Source of the DNA: Nitrospirota bacterium
GTDB taxonomy: Bacteria > Nitrospirota > Thermodesulfovibrionia > UBA6902
Assembly: GCA_016213935.1 (NCBI GenBank)
Contig: JACQZG010000001.1
Span: 32,280-96,279 of the forward strand
Direction of reading: 5' to 3'
DNA length: 64,000 nt
Each line of letters begins with the position of its first letter. Within the stretch, counting starts at the first letter, position 1. A program made the translations under genes and the position numbers. Under the pieces are notes generated by a model. The model worked only from the letters and a program-made list of their open reading frames with translations. It was not told the origin of the DNA and did not search any database. Shown here one piece after another: positions 18,502 through 26,293 of the stretch.

Positions 18502-19248
18502 TTATTTAACAAGACTTTCCACAACTTTCTTTAATGACTTCATCTCTTCATAAATAACGCTCAGGATAAAGATACGCAAGGTGATCAAATCTCCCTTGTT
18601 GCTCTTCTGCATTGCGGTTATATATTCCGCCCTTCTGATAGGAGGGATGATAACCGGGCAATAGCCGTTCTTCATGGTCAGGATGCTCAATAGAAGCCTG
18701 CCAATCCTTCCGTTGCCGTCTATAAAAGGATGAATCGCCTCAAATTCAGCGTGAAGATCGCTTGCCAGTTCCAGAGGATGTTTATCCTTATCAATTCCAT
18801 TCAGATTTTCAAGGCATTTTTTCATCAACTCAGGGACTTCGTGGTAATCAGGCGGAAGATAATCCGTTCCGGTAATAATTACGTTCCGCTGTCTGTATCT
18901 GCCCGCATTTTCAGAGTCTATCTGCTCAAAGAAGAGCTTATGCAAGAGCAAAACATCCTCTTCTGTTATTTCTCTGTCCAATAAAGAATAAATATAGTCA
19001 TACGCCTTTGCATGTCCAAGCACCTCATAATGCTCTCTTAAAGATTTCCCGCCTATGGTTAAACCGTCCTCGATGACAACCTTTGTCTCAGACTCCGTTA
19101 GCGTGTTGCCTTCAATTGCATTAGAAGTGTAGGTCAGCCCTATGCGATAGTAATCCCTCAGTTGTTTAACAACATGGTCGGGGAACGGGCGATGGCTGTC
19201 GAGAGAGGATTTTAGGGAGTCGGTTTTTTGTATAATGTATTTAGTCAT
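18502..19248 (-). CDS. Fic-domain AMP transferase, class II autoinhibited
   Basis: 248-residue Fic protein. The catalytic loop HPFIDGNGRIGRLL (His173-Leu186) is complete, with the catalytic His, acidic Asp and both arginines. Upstream, TSNAIEGN (41-48) matches the inhibitory helix motif (S/T)xxxE(G/N), with Glu46 predicted to clamp the active-site Arg. The order inhibitory helix before Fic core defines class II. A flap segment (RNVIITGTDYLPPDYHEVPE) is also recognisable. Most such enzymes transfer AMP to a protein hydroxyl. The target is unknown. It lies between the helicase gene and the AT-rich island, transcribed away from the methyltransferase gene with a 97-base divergent gap. Confidence 0.93.
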   Translation of the reverse strand: MTKYIIQKTDSLKSSLDSHRPFPDHVVKQLRDYYRIGLTYTSNAIEGNTLTESETKVVIEDGLTIGGKSLREHYEVLGHAKAYDYIYSLLDREITEEDVLLLHKLFFEQIDSENAGRYRQRNVIITGTDYLPPDYHEVPELMKKCLENLNGIDKDKHPLELASDLHAEFEAIHPFIDGNGRIGRLLLSILTMKNGYCPVIIPPIRRAEYITAMQKSNKGDLITLRIFILSVIYEEMKSLKKVVESLVK

Positions 19249-19345
19249 GCGTTACTCCGATATAATAACTTAACTTTAATAGAATTTCCTCGTATATACT
19301 ACTGCAATTTGATATAATTATAATTAATTTATTTCGATAAAACTA

Positions 19346-20425
19346 ATGAAAGACAAACCAATCGCTGTTGACTTATTTTGTGGAGCGGGAGGGCTAAGTG
19401 AAGGTCTTCAAAAGGCCAGCTTCTCTGTTGTTGCTGCCGTTGAAAATGATAAAAATGCTGCAACCACATATAAGAAAAACCATCCTAATACCGTATTAAT
19501 ATGTAAAGATATTTCAGATTTAACTTCCACTGAACTTCTTGGGGCGGCTGGGGTAAATTCTTCTGAAATTGACGTCATTGCTGGGGGCCCCCCGTGTCAA
19601 GGATTTTCAATGGCAAATGGACACAGCAGGCACATTGACAATTCAAACAATGGATTTGTTTGGCATTTTGTAAAGTGGGTTGAACAAATCAGGCCGAAAG
19701 CATTTTTGATGGAAAATGTTATTGGTTTCACAGCAATAGATGGGGGCAAACTTAGAGATGAGCTACTAAATAAGTTTCGCGAATTGGGCTATATTTATGC
19801 TGATATTTTTACTTTAGATGCCGCCAATTATGGGGTGCCACAGCACCGCAAAAGAGTCTTTTTGGTTGGATTTTTGAATAAGAACAAGTTTGAAATACCC
19901 AAAGAAAAGTTTGGATTTAATGGGAGCCCATTTCAAACAGTTGCAGATGCAATAATCGGGGATCTGCCTTTTATAAATCCACTGCCAGGTGATAATAAAA
20001 CAAGTTACGCAGAAGCGCCTACAAGTTGGTATCAACATATGATTCGAGGCAATAGAAAAACGCTTCATAATCATATTACAACTAATTGTGCAGAGCATAT
20101 TCGAGAAAAGTTCTCTTGGATTCCACAAGGCGCAAATTGGGAACATATAAAAGATAGAATTGGAATAAAAGTCCAATACAGTAGCTTATATAGGCGATTA
20201 GACCCTAATAAGCCTTCTATTACCATGAGTAACTATCGTAAATCAATGATTATTCATCCTCTTGAAAATAGACTCCTTTCAGTACGAGAAGCGGCAAGAT
20301 TTCAATCGTTCAGCGACAGCTATATTTTTGAAGGTGGCATATCATCTATGCAACAACAAGTAGGTAATGCCGTTCCTCCACTCTTAGCAAACGCAGTTGG
20401 CAAACAGATAAAAAATATGCTGTAA
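19346..20425 (+). CDS. DNA (cytosine-5) methyltransferase
   Basis: 359-residue C5 methyltransferase with motif I (VDLFCGAGGLSEGL), catalytic motif IV (AGGPPCQGFSMANGH, Cys84), motif VI (FLMENVIGF), motif VIII (QHRKRVFLVG) and motif X (QQQVGNAVPPLLANAVG). The target-recognition region is about 190-290. It methylates cytosine at an unknown site. The first gene of the AT-rich island, its stop overlaps the next start (TAATG), coupling it to a mismatch glycosylase. This pairing recalls restriction-modification loci in which the glycosylase repairs T:G mispairs from deaminated 5-methylcytosine. Codon use is visibly more AT-rich than the flanks, suggesting transfer. Confidence 0.95.
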   Translation: MKDKPIAVDLFCGAGGLSEGLQKASFSVVAAVENDKNAATTYKKNHPNTVLICKDISDLTSTELLGAAGVNSSEIDVIAGGPPCQGFSMANGHSRHIDNSNNGFVWHFVKWVEQIRPKAFLMENVIGFTAIDGGKLRDELLNKFRELGYIYADIFTLDAANYGVPQHRKRVFLVGFLNKNKFEIPKEKFGFNGSPFQTVADAIIGDLPFINPLPGDNKTSYAEAPTSWYQHMIRGNRKTLHNHITTNCAEHIREKFSWIPQGANWEHIKDRIGIKVQYSSLYRRLDPNKPSITMSNYRKSMIIHPLENRLLSVREAARFQSFSDSYIFEGGISSMQQQVGNAVPPLLANAVGKQIKNML

Positions 20426-21120
20426 TGACCAAAGAAAAATTGTTTGCAACAAAACTCTGTTTGCACTATAAAAATTATCGCAGGAACTTCCCTTGGAGGA
20501 AAACAAAAAATCCATTTTACATTCTAATTTCTGAAATAATGCTTCAAAAAACTGATGCTCGAAAAGTTTCTGAAGTATTCCCACATTTTATAGCTAAGTA
20601 TTCATCTCCACATGCATTATCCATTGCTAGGTTAAGCATATTAAGAAAAGACATTTTTTTGCTCGGAATACACGATAGAGCAAATAGATTGAAAAAAATC
20701 TCTAAAATTTTAATAGCTAAGTTCAATGGACATGTGCCCAAAGAGAAAGACAAGCTTCTTACTTTAAAGGGAGTAGGAGATTATATTACCAATGCTGTAT
20801 TGTGTTTTGCTTTTAATAAAGATGTTCCTATAGTTGATGCTAATGTTATTCGGGTGTTTGAACGATTTTTTTCTCTTAAATCTAAAAAGCTTCGTCCACG
20901 AACAGATAAACTAATTTGGCAGTTTGCGGGAGACCTAGTTCCGAAAGGGAATGGTAAAGAATATAACAGAGCAATCCTTGACTTTGCAGCCTTAATTTGT
21001 ACCGCTATAAACCCAAGTTGTTTAAGATGCCACCTGTCAAAAAAATGTGATTATTTTGCCACTTCTCTTATAATCTCATCCACAAAGGCTTCTGGTAGCA
21101 AAAAATTATCTATTACTTGA
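20425..21120 (+). CDS. HhH-GPD DNA glycosylase, T:G-mismatch (MIG) type
   Basis: 231-residue member of the Nth/MutY/MIG family. The helix-hairpin-helix LKGVGDYITNAVL (114-126) is followed by the catalytic aspartate in IVDANVIRVF (Asp138). At the position of the Nth lysine there is a tyrosine (Tyr120), as in the thymine glycosylase MIG. The [4Fe-4S] ligands are complete with canonical spacing: Cys192-X6-Cys199-X2-Cys202-X5-Cys208. It starts inside the methyltransferase stop codon. Predicted role: excise T opposite G arising from 5mC deamination, substituting for Vsr. Its last 70 bases overlap the convergent gene on the other strand. A MutY-type A-specificity is less likely, since MutY has a longer C-terminal domain. 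Confidence 0.9.
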   Translation: MTKEKLFATKLCLHYKNYRRNFPWRKTKNPFYILISEIMLQKTDARKVSEVFPHFIAKYSSPHALSIARLSILRKDIFLLGIHDRANRLKKISKILIAKFNGHVPKEKDKLLTLKGVGDYITNAVLCFAFNKDVPIVDANVIRVFERFFSLKSKKLRPRTDKLIWQFAGDLVPKGNGKEYNRAILDFAALICTAINPSCLRCHLSKKCDYFATSLIISSTKASGSKKLSIT

Positions 21121-21836
21121 CCTATTTGGTTATAATTTTTTCGGATGCTATACTTCAATCTTTCTTTTAATTCATTATTTCTTATATCTTTTGAAATCAA
21201 AAGTAATTTTTTCTGAAGCATCCATGCTGATATATAACATCGAAAGAGTTCATCGTCTAACAGCTTTGATGTCTCCTTTTTCCCCAAAATCTGATTGGCA
21301 CATTGAACAAACAGCCTAATACTTTCTCGAGAAAGTTTAATTGAACTGTCATTCATTTTTGAATCAAGCCATCTATCAAATCTTTCTTCACGATTAATGC
21401 CGGGGGAGTCAAAGAGATAAACCCACTCACTCCATTTCATTCGCTGTGCTTTTTCTTTAGAAAATCCAGCTAATCTAAAACAGTATTCCAAATGAAGGCG
21501 GTTATGTCCCCTGTCATCAGCAAGAAGGGATTTAGGAGTATGCATCCGTGCGTTAATCCAATACAAGTGCTTTTCTGAAGGTTCAATAAGTCTAGATTTT
21601 AAAAAAATCTTTCTAAGAACACTACCTAATTCCCAATATGCTTCAACCTTGTCTTTGCTACCGTGTTTATGTTCTTTATTTTCAGAAGAAAGAAGTATCT
21701 CTAATTTAGCCATTTCATCAGCTATTAAATTATCTAGCTTATCTGCTTTTCCTCGCTCGTCCGAGGAACTCCCAACTCCAGTTGTAGCTGCATAACTTTT
21801 ATTTCCTTTTTCATCAATTTTAATGACTACCGCCAT
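21051..21836 (-). CDS. hypothetical protein, methyltransferase-island gene
   Basis: 261 residues, no family recognised. The first 60 residues are low-complexity and charged. The rest is predicted helical, with AYWELGSVLRKIFLKSRL (about 66-83) loosely recalling the N-terminal region of DUF1016-type proteins, and a Trp/Arg-rich middle (KWSEWVYLFDSPGINREERF). No Walker, HNH or PD-(D/E)XK motif is obvious. Start and upstream stop overlap as TAATG, so it is coupled to the 337-residue gene before it. Its 3' end overlaps the glycosylase gene tail-to-tail by 70 bases. By position it could be the effector or restriction component, but nothing in the sequence proves that. Confidence 0.65.
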   Translation of the reverse strand: MAVVIKIDEKGNKSYAATTGVGSSSDERGKADKLDNLIADEMAKLEILLSSENKEHKHGSKDKVEAYWELGSVLRKIFLKSRLIEPSEKHLYWINARMHTPKSLLADDRGHNRLHLEYCFRLAGFSKEKAQRMKWSEWVYLFDSPGINREERFDRWLDSKMNDSSIKLSRESIRLFVQCANQILGKKETSKLLDDELFRCYISAWMLQKKLLLISKDIRNNELKERLKYSIRKNYNQIGQVIDNFLLPEAFVDEIIREVAK

Positions 21837-22849
21837 TATTGCCCCGCTATTTCATTTAAAGCTCTGCCTATAATTTCTTCAAAAGCAAGAAATGATTCAT
21901 GCGGTGGAATGCTGTCACCTTTTAACAGGTTTTCAAAATCCTCGGCTGAACCTTTAAAAACCCCTTCTCCAACTGCTATAGCATAAGCTTGTTTAAGCAT
22001 TTCCTCTTTTATGTAATATTGTTTAACTTCGTTGCTGTATTCCTCCATAAATTTATACGCAGAATGACCGACATTTAAAACAAAGGTGAATCCAGCCGCC
22101 CTATCACCTTCATATTTTGAGCGTTTCCCCTCGTCTGGAGCGTCCCACTGCTCGGCATTTTTAAATATTGATTGTCCGGGAGGATCAATTCCTAAATAAA
22201 AAGCAATGCTCTTTTTATCAATCCTATCACTTTTGTTTAATTCTAATAGAGGAATGTTCTCAGAAGAATGAATGCTGAAATATATTTCGCATCTTCTTTC
22301 ATCAGCATTTGCAGGTCCTTCAGCAATATCTTTAAAATCTTCATTTGAAATTAAAATTTGCTCAATAGCAAATTCTTTATCAGAAATTGCTGAGAGGCAA
22401 AAGCCTTCTCCGTTGATGATCGCCTTAAGTTGTCTAAAGTCGCTGGTTTTCTGATTGGCTTTCCGCACAATTAAATCGGCATTAAGATTTATATTAACCG
22501 GAGAAGTATTAGAGATTTTAAAACGAATATTCTTAATTGCTTCAGTTAATTCAACTCTGTTTGAATTATGACGAGGGAATATAGGCTGATACATGGTAAC
22601 AGTAATTGGGTTTTCTGGAATTTCAGGTTCTTCTCTGCCGATCCAAAGCATCCTTGAGACTTGGCAAACAGTAGTGCCTGAATTTCTGTCATTTAATTTA
22701 GCTTTGATGAGAACGCCTTCGCCATAATTAAAATCTTCTTTCTGAATTTGAAACGGCTGAACTGATACTTCTCTTATATCCTGAGGCGTTAAATCAATTT
22801 TTTCCGTTATTAATTTAATAAAGGATAAAATCTCAGATAAAAAGACCAT
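21836..22849 (-). CDS. hypothetical protein, methyltransferase-island gene
   Basis: 337 residues, not recognised. The N-terminal half is beta-rich with a conserved-looking LWIGREEPEIPENPITVTMY and YQPIFPRH. The middle has alternating strands (IKNIRFKISNTSPVNINLNA). The C-terminal part is mixed, with DRAAGFTFVLNVGHSAYKF and a helical tail. No signal peptide, membrane segment or classical nuclease/ATPase motif is seen. Its start codon is one base away from the divergent TPR gene start (22851), so the two promoters must lie inside each other's coding sequence or be shared from further away. It forms a two-gene unit with the 261-residue protein. Confidence 0.65.
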   Translation of the reverse strand: MVFLSEILSFIKLITEKIDLTPQDIREVSVQPFQIQKEDFNYGEGVLIKAKLNDRNSGTTVCQVSRMLWIGREEPEIPENPITVTMYQPIFPRHNSNRVELTEAIKNIRFKISNTSPVNINLNADLIVRKANQKTSDFRQLKAIINGEGFCLSAISDKEFAIEQILISNEDFKDIAEGPANADERRCEIYFSIHSSENIPLLELNKSDRIDKKSIAFYLGIDPPGQSIFKNAEQWDAPDEGKRSKYEGDRAAGFTFVLNVGHSAYKFMEEYSNEVKQYYIKEEMLKQAYAIAVGEGVFKGSAEDFENLLKGDSIPPHESFLAFEEIIGRALNEIAGQ

Positions 22850-22850
22850 C

Positions 22851-23942
22851 GTGTTAAAAGATGCAGATATTGTTGACTATAAAAAAACTGCAGAGTATTG
22901 GTTTTATCTTGGTGTTACCTATTTTGATCAAGGTGGTCATCAGGAGGCAATTGATGCCTTTCAGCAAGCCATTAGAATCAATCCTGATGACGCACTTACA
23001 CATTATAATCTTGGTGTTTCCTATGGGAGATTAGGCAGAAGACAAGAAGCAGTTGATGCCTTCAAACAAGCCATCAGAATCAATCCTGATGACGCACTTA
23101 CACATTACAGTCTTGGTGTTGCCTATGGAGAATTAGGCAGATATCAGGAGGCAGTTGATGCCTTCAAACAAGCCATCAGAATCAATCCTGATGACGCACT
23201 TACACATTACGGTCTTGGTTTTGCCTATTCGGACTTAGGTAAAAATCAGGAGGCGGTTGATGCCTTCAAACAAGCTATCAAAATCAATCCTAATGATGCA
23301 GATGCACATTATAATCTTGGTGTTTCCTATGGGAGATTAGGCAGATATCAAGAAGCAGTTGATGCCTTCAAACAAGCCATCAGAATCAATCCTAATGATG
23401 CAGATGCACATTACAATCTTGGTGTTACATATAGAGAATTAGGCAAATATCAGGAAGCTGTTGATGCCTTCAAACAAGCCATCAGAATCAACCCTGATTA
23501 TTCAAATGCACATTACAGTCTTGGTGTTTCCTATGGAAAATTAGGCAGATATCAAGAAGCAGTTGATGCCTTCAAACAAGCCATCAGAATCAATCCCGAT
23601 AATGCAGATGCACATTACGGTCTTGGTTTTGCCTATTCGGACTTAGGTAAAAATCAGGAGGCGGTTGATGCCTTCAAACAAGCCATCAGAATCAACCCTA
23701 ATCTTGCAGATGCACATTACGGTCTTGGTAATGCCTATCTGAGCTTAAGTAGGTATCAGGAAGCGGTTGATGCCTACAAACAATCTATCAGAATAAAGCC
23801 TGATGATGTAAGTGCGCATGCCTTGCTTGGTGTTACCTATTTAATATTAGGGGATAAAGGTTCTGCTCTGGAAGAATATAAAATTCTCAAAGACCTTGAT
23901 AAAGAAAAAGCAAATGAATTGTTTAATTTAATTTATAAATAA
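22851..23942 (+). CDS. tetratricopeptide repeat protein with near-identical repeats
   Basis: 363 residues composed almost entirely of ten 34-residue TPR units, most of the form AHYNLGVSYGRLGRYQEAVD followed by AFKQAIRINPDDAD. No signal peptide, membrane segment or enzymatic domain is present, so it is a cytoplasmic protein-interaction scaffold. The start chosen is GTG at 22851, one base beyond the divergent gene's start; no later in-frame ATG precedes the first TPR. Repeats are conserved at DNA level, implying recent amplification or ongoing gene conversion. AT-rich like the rest of the island. The link to the methyltransferase module is positional only. Confidence 0.88.
   Translation: MLKDADIVDYKKTAEYWFYLGVTYFDQGGHQEAIDAFQQAIRINPDDALTHYNLGVSYGRLGRRQEAVDAFKQAIRINPDDALTHYSLGVAYGELGRYQEAVDAFKQAIRINPDDALTHYGLGFAYSDLGKNQEAVDAFKQAIKINPNDADAHYNLGVSYGRLGRYQEAVDAFKQAIRINPNDADAHYNLGVTYRELGKYQEAVDAFKQAIRINPDYSNAHYSLGVSYGKLGRYQEAVDAFKQAIRINPDNADAHYGLGFAYSDLGKNQEAVDAFKQAIRINPNLADAHYGLGNAYLSLSRYQEAVDAYKQSIRIKPDDVSAHALLGVTYLILGDKGSALEEYKILKDLDKEKANELFNLIYK
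22930..23840 (+). repeat. 102-bp tandem DNA repeats encoding TPR units
   Basis: Successive 102-base units share long identical stretches, for example GTTGATGCCTTCAAACAAGC and CATCAGAATCAATCCTGATG. Variation is concentrated at the first helix positions. Unit number may vary among strains by recombination. Confidence 0.85.
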
Positions 23943-23960
23943 TCTGAATGAAACATAAAA

Positions 23961-23993
23961 TCTGGATTCCCGATAAAAACATTCAGGAATGAC
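23961..23993. repeat. partial REP-like element
   Basis: TCTGGATTCCCGATAAAAACATTCAGGAATGAC matches the right half (CTGGATTCCCG...GGGAATGAC) of the elements at 36079 and 37892. It lies between the TPR gene and the HicB-like gene, convergent ends. Confidence 0.6.
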
Positions 23994-24008
23994 GAAGAAC
24001 GGTGGTTA

Positions 24009-24170
24009 CTATATCTGCTTTATCCCAAGGGCCTCTTTAAGAGTGATACGAAGGCTTTCCTTCAGCTCTTCACGAGTGCGTTCCTGACAGTTCACCCCTG
24101 TAATTTCCTCTATCCATCCAATCCACCAATCACCTTCCTGTTTTACTACAGCTGTATATTCATTGTTCAT
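24009..24170 (-). CDS. small HicB-like protein (solo antitoxin-type)
   Basis: 53 residues: MNNEYTAVVKQEGDWWIGWI, then EEITGVNCQERTREELKESL and a short helical tail. The strand pattern followed by an N-x-Q-x-x-T-x-E-E-L helix is typical of HicB/UPF0150 partial RNase-H-like folds, which act as antitoxins to HicA. It has a strong Shine-Dalgarno (GGGAGG) and a TATAAT upstream. No HicA-like gene lies on either side, so it is solo or its partner is elsewhere. It also lacks a C-terminal DNA-binding domain, so self-regulation is not evident from the protein itself. Confidence 0.65.
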   Translation of the reverse strand: MNNEYTAVVKQEGDWWIGWIEEITGVNCQERTREELKESLRITLKEALGIKQI

Positions 24171-24195
24171 AATTTACCTCCCTTTAGATAATGTG

Positions 24196-24234
24196 ATTAT
24201 ACCTTAAAATATAATAAGTCAGATAGTCTATCTG
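24196..24234 (-). promoter_or_regulatory. promoter and dyad operator candidate for the HicB-like gene
   Basis: On the minus strand a perfect TATAAT (24196-24201) lies 26 bases upstream of the start codon. At the expected -35 position there is a perfect inverted repeat CAGATAG-T-CTATCTG (24220-24234). A factor bound there would block this promoter. It is also about 54 bases upstream of recN on the other strand, so it could serve either gene. Confidence 0.5.
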
Positions 24235-24287
24235 TTTCTGCTTAACTCTTCAATTCCCTAATTTAATCCCCTGTTGTAAAATACACA

Positions 24288-25976
24288 ATGCTTCGTGAGC
24301 TCCGGATAAAAAACCTCGCTATCATCGAAGACGCGGCCGCGGAATTCGGCAAAGGGCTCAATGTCATAACCGGCGAAACGGGCGCGGGGAAATCCATAAT
24401 AATATCCGCCCTCTCGCTTGCCCTCGGAGAGAGAGCAACGAGCACCATCATCCGCAGCGGAGAGAAAGAGGGAACGGTGCAGGCCTTCTTTGATATCCCT
24501 CCCCCGCCGTTTAACAGGGCGGTAAAAAAATTCCTGCAGGACACCGGCATCGAGGCTGATGAAGGCATCATATTCAGAAGAATCATCCCGGCGGACGGAA
24601 AGAGCAAGGCATATATTAACGACTCTATCGTGAGCCTCCAGACGCTCTCTGACGCGAGCAGGGCGATTATCGACATTCATGGCCAGTATGAGCATCAGTC
24701 GCTCCTTTCAAGCGAAAGCCAGCTCGAACTTTTAGATATCTTCAGCGGGCTCGAAAAGGCGAAGGAAGAAGCAGGCGGGCTTTACCTTAAGCTGAGCGGT
24801 TTAAGAGAAGAGATGGCGGGGCTCAGCCGAAGGAATGAAGAGAGGGCGAGCCGCATCGAGCTTCTTGAATTTCAGGCAAATGAGATAGGGGCGGCAGGGC
24901 TTAAGGCAGGCGAAGAGGAGGAACTTGAGAAGGAGACGGCTATACTCGGAAGCGCGGTACGCCTCGCGGAGCTTGCGAATCGGGCTTATGAATCTCTTTA
25001 CTCCTCTGAGTCAGCATGCATCTCAAATCTTTCGGGCGTAATCAATGACATAAAAGAGATATCCTCGATAGACAGCCGCGCCGGCGATACACTTACATCT
25101 TTAAGCGAGGCGGTCCCCCTTCTTGAAGAGGCCTCATATTTTTTAAGGGATTATAAAGACAGTCTTGATTTTGACCCTGCAAGGCTTGAAGAGGTTCAGG
25201 AGAGGATTGAACTCATTAAGAGGCTCAGGAAGAAGTACGGCGGCTCCCTCGAAGCGGTGATTGAATGCAGGGAGAGGGCAATGAAAGAGCTTGAGGAGCT
25301 TCGCCATAGCGGAGAGAGGCTTGATGAACTTGAGAAAGAGATTGAGGATACAAAAAAGGTTTTCACTGAAAAGGCAAAGGCGCTCTCTGAAAAGAGGAGG
25401 GCTGCGGCAAAAAGGCTTGAGCCGAAGATCATAGATGAGCTTTCAAAGCTCTCAATGCCTGACACTCAATTCTCAATAAGCATCACACAGCAGCAGGGCG
25501 AGGATACTTCAGGCGGTTTTAAGGCTTCAATAAATGGAATAGACAGCGTAGAATTCCTCATCTCCCCGAATATCGGCGAGTCCCTCAAGCCGCTTTCAAA
25601 GATAGCATCAGGCGGGGAGCTTTCAAGGGTGATGCTTGCCCTCAAAGGGATAATGTCAGGAGGCAGCATCCCTGTGCTTGTCTTTGATGAGATAGATTCC
25701 GGCATCGGAGGAAAGACCGCTGACGCGGTCGGCAGAAGGCTCAAGGAGCTCGCGTCAGCGCATCAGGTGATATGCATAACCCATCTTCCTCAGATAGCAT
25801 CTTTTGCGGACAGCCACCTCACCATAGAGAAGAAGGCTGAGAAGGGAAAGACAAGGGTCATCATTAAAAAGGTCGAGAAGGATGAGAGGGTGCATGAGAT
25901 AGCGCGCATGCTTGGCGGCGCTTCGGAGGCATCGCTTAAGCATGCCAAAGAGATGCTCAAAGAAAAGAGGGGCTGA
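24288..25976 (+). CDS. recN: DNA repair protein RecN
   Basis: 562-residue SMC-like ATPase that acts in double-strand break repair. Walker A is ITGETGAGKSIIISALSLAL (about 28-47); the ABC-type signature is KIASGGELSRVMLALKGIMS; Walker B is VLVFDEIDSGIGG, followed by the D-loop/H-switch segment QVICITHLPQIASFADSHL. The region between (about 160-400) is a long coiled coil. Length and domain order are normal. RecN is often under LexA control; the dyad at 24220 is upstream but does not match a known LexA box. The next gene begins 16 bases after the stop, so they are probably cotranscribed. Confidence 0.96.
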   Translation: MLRELRIKNLAIIEDAAAEFGKGLNVITGETGAGKSIIISALSLALGERATSTIIRSGEKEGTVQAFFDIPPPPFNRAVKKFLQDTGIEADEGIIFRRIIPADGKSKAYINDSIVSLQTLSDASRAIIDIHGQYEHQSLLSSESQLELLDIFSGLEKAKEEAGGLYLKLSGLREEMAGLSRRNEERASRIELLEFQANEIGAAGLKAGEEEELEKETAILGSAVRLAELANRAYESLYSSESACISNLSGVINDIKEISSIDSRAGDTLTSLSEAVPLLEEASYFLRDYKDSLDFDPARLEEVQERIELIKRLRKKYGGSLEAVIECRERAMKELEELRHSGERLDELEKEIEDTKKVFTEKAKALSEKRRAAAKRLEPKIIDELSKLSMPDTQFSISITQQQGEDTSGGFKASINGIDSVEFLISPNIGESLKPLSKIASGGELSRVMLALKGIMSGGSIPVLVFDEIDSGIGGKTADAVGRRLKELASAHQVICITHLPQIASFADSHLTIEKKAEKGKTRVIIKKVEKDERVHEIARMLGGASEASLKHAKEMLKEKRG

Positions 25977-25992
25977 CAGGCACGGAGGCGAT

Positions 25993-26253
25993 ATGATAGT
26001 GCGAAACGAAGATATAGAGGAACTGATTGCAGAGATACCCGAGGGGCATAAGCACATAAGGCTCACAATGAGGCTCAAGGACGGCTCGGAATTCACCTTT
26101 CAGGAGGCAAGTGTTGCAAACCTTGTAAGGGCGTATATCGATATCAAAACGCATCCGGTAAAGCGCAGAATCCGCATGGTGAATAAGATGCTTCCTAAGA
26201 GAAAAGAGGGCTATGCCGAGTGGCAGTTGATTGAAGAGGAACCTGAAGGCTGA
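25993..26253 (+). CDS. conserved hypothetical protein between recN and cysES
   Basis: 86 residues from the ATG at 25993, which is preceded by a good Shine-Dalgarno (GGAGGCGAT). The frame is open further upstream but that part overlaps recN and is unlikely to be translated. The sequence is a compact alpha/beta protein (MIVRNEDIEELIAEIPEGHK, RLTMRLKDGSEFTFQEASVA) ending in basic and acidic segments. No catalytic motif or named family is recognised. Its tight position between recN and the cysteine fusion gene suggests an operon. Confidence 0.7.
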   Translation: MIVRNEDIEELIAEIPEGHKHIRLTMRLKDGSEFTFQEASVANLVRAYIDIKTHPVKRRIRMVNKMLPKRKEGYAEWQLIEEEPEG

Positions 26254-26293
26254 AAGCGGTTCCGGCCGCAATGCTTTATAGTATAATACCAGC

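Noticed and set aside
18502..19248. Fic protein as a Doc-type toxin with a nearby antitoxin gene
   Set aside because: It carries its own inhibitory helix (class II) and no small antitoxin gene is adjacent.
22930..23840. Regularly spaced repeats resembling a CRISPR array
   Set aside because: They are 102-bp units in one open frame encoding TPR motifs; no short palindromic repeat or unique spacers.
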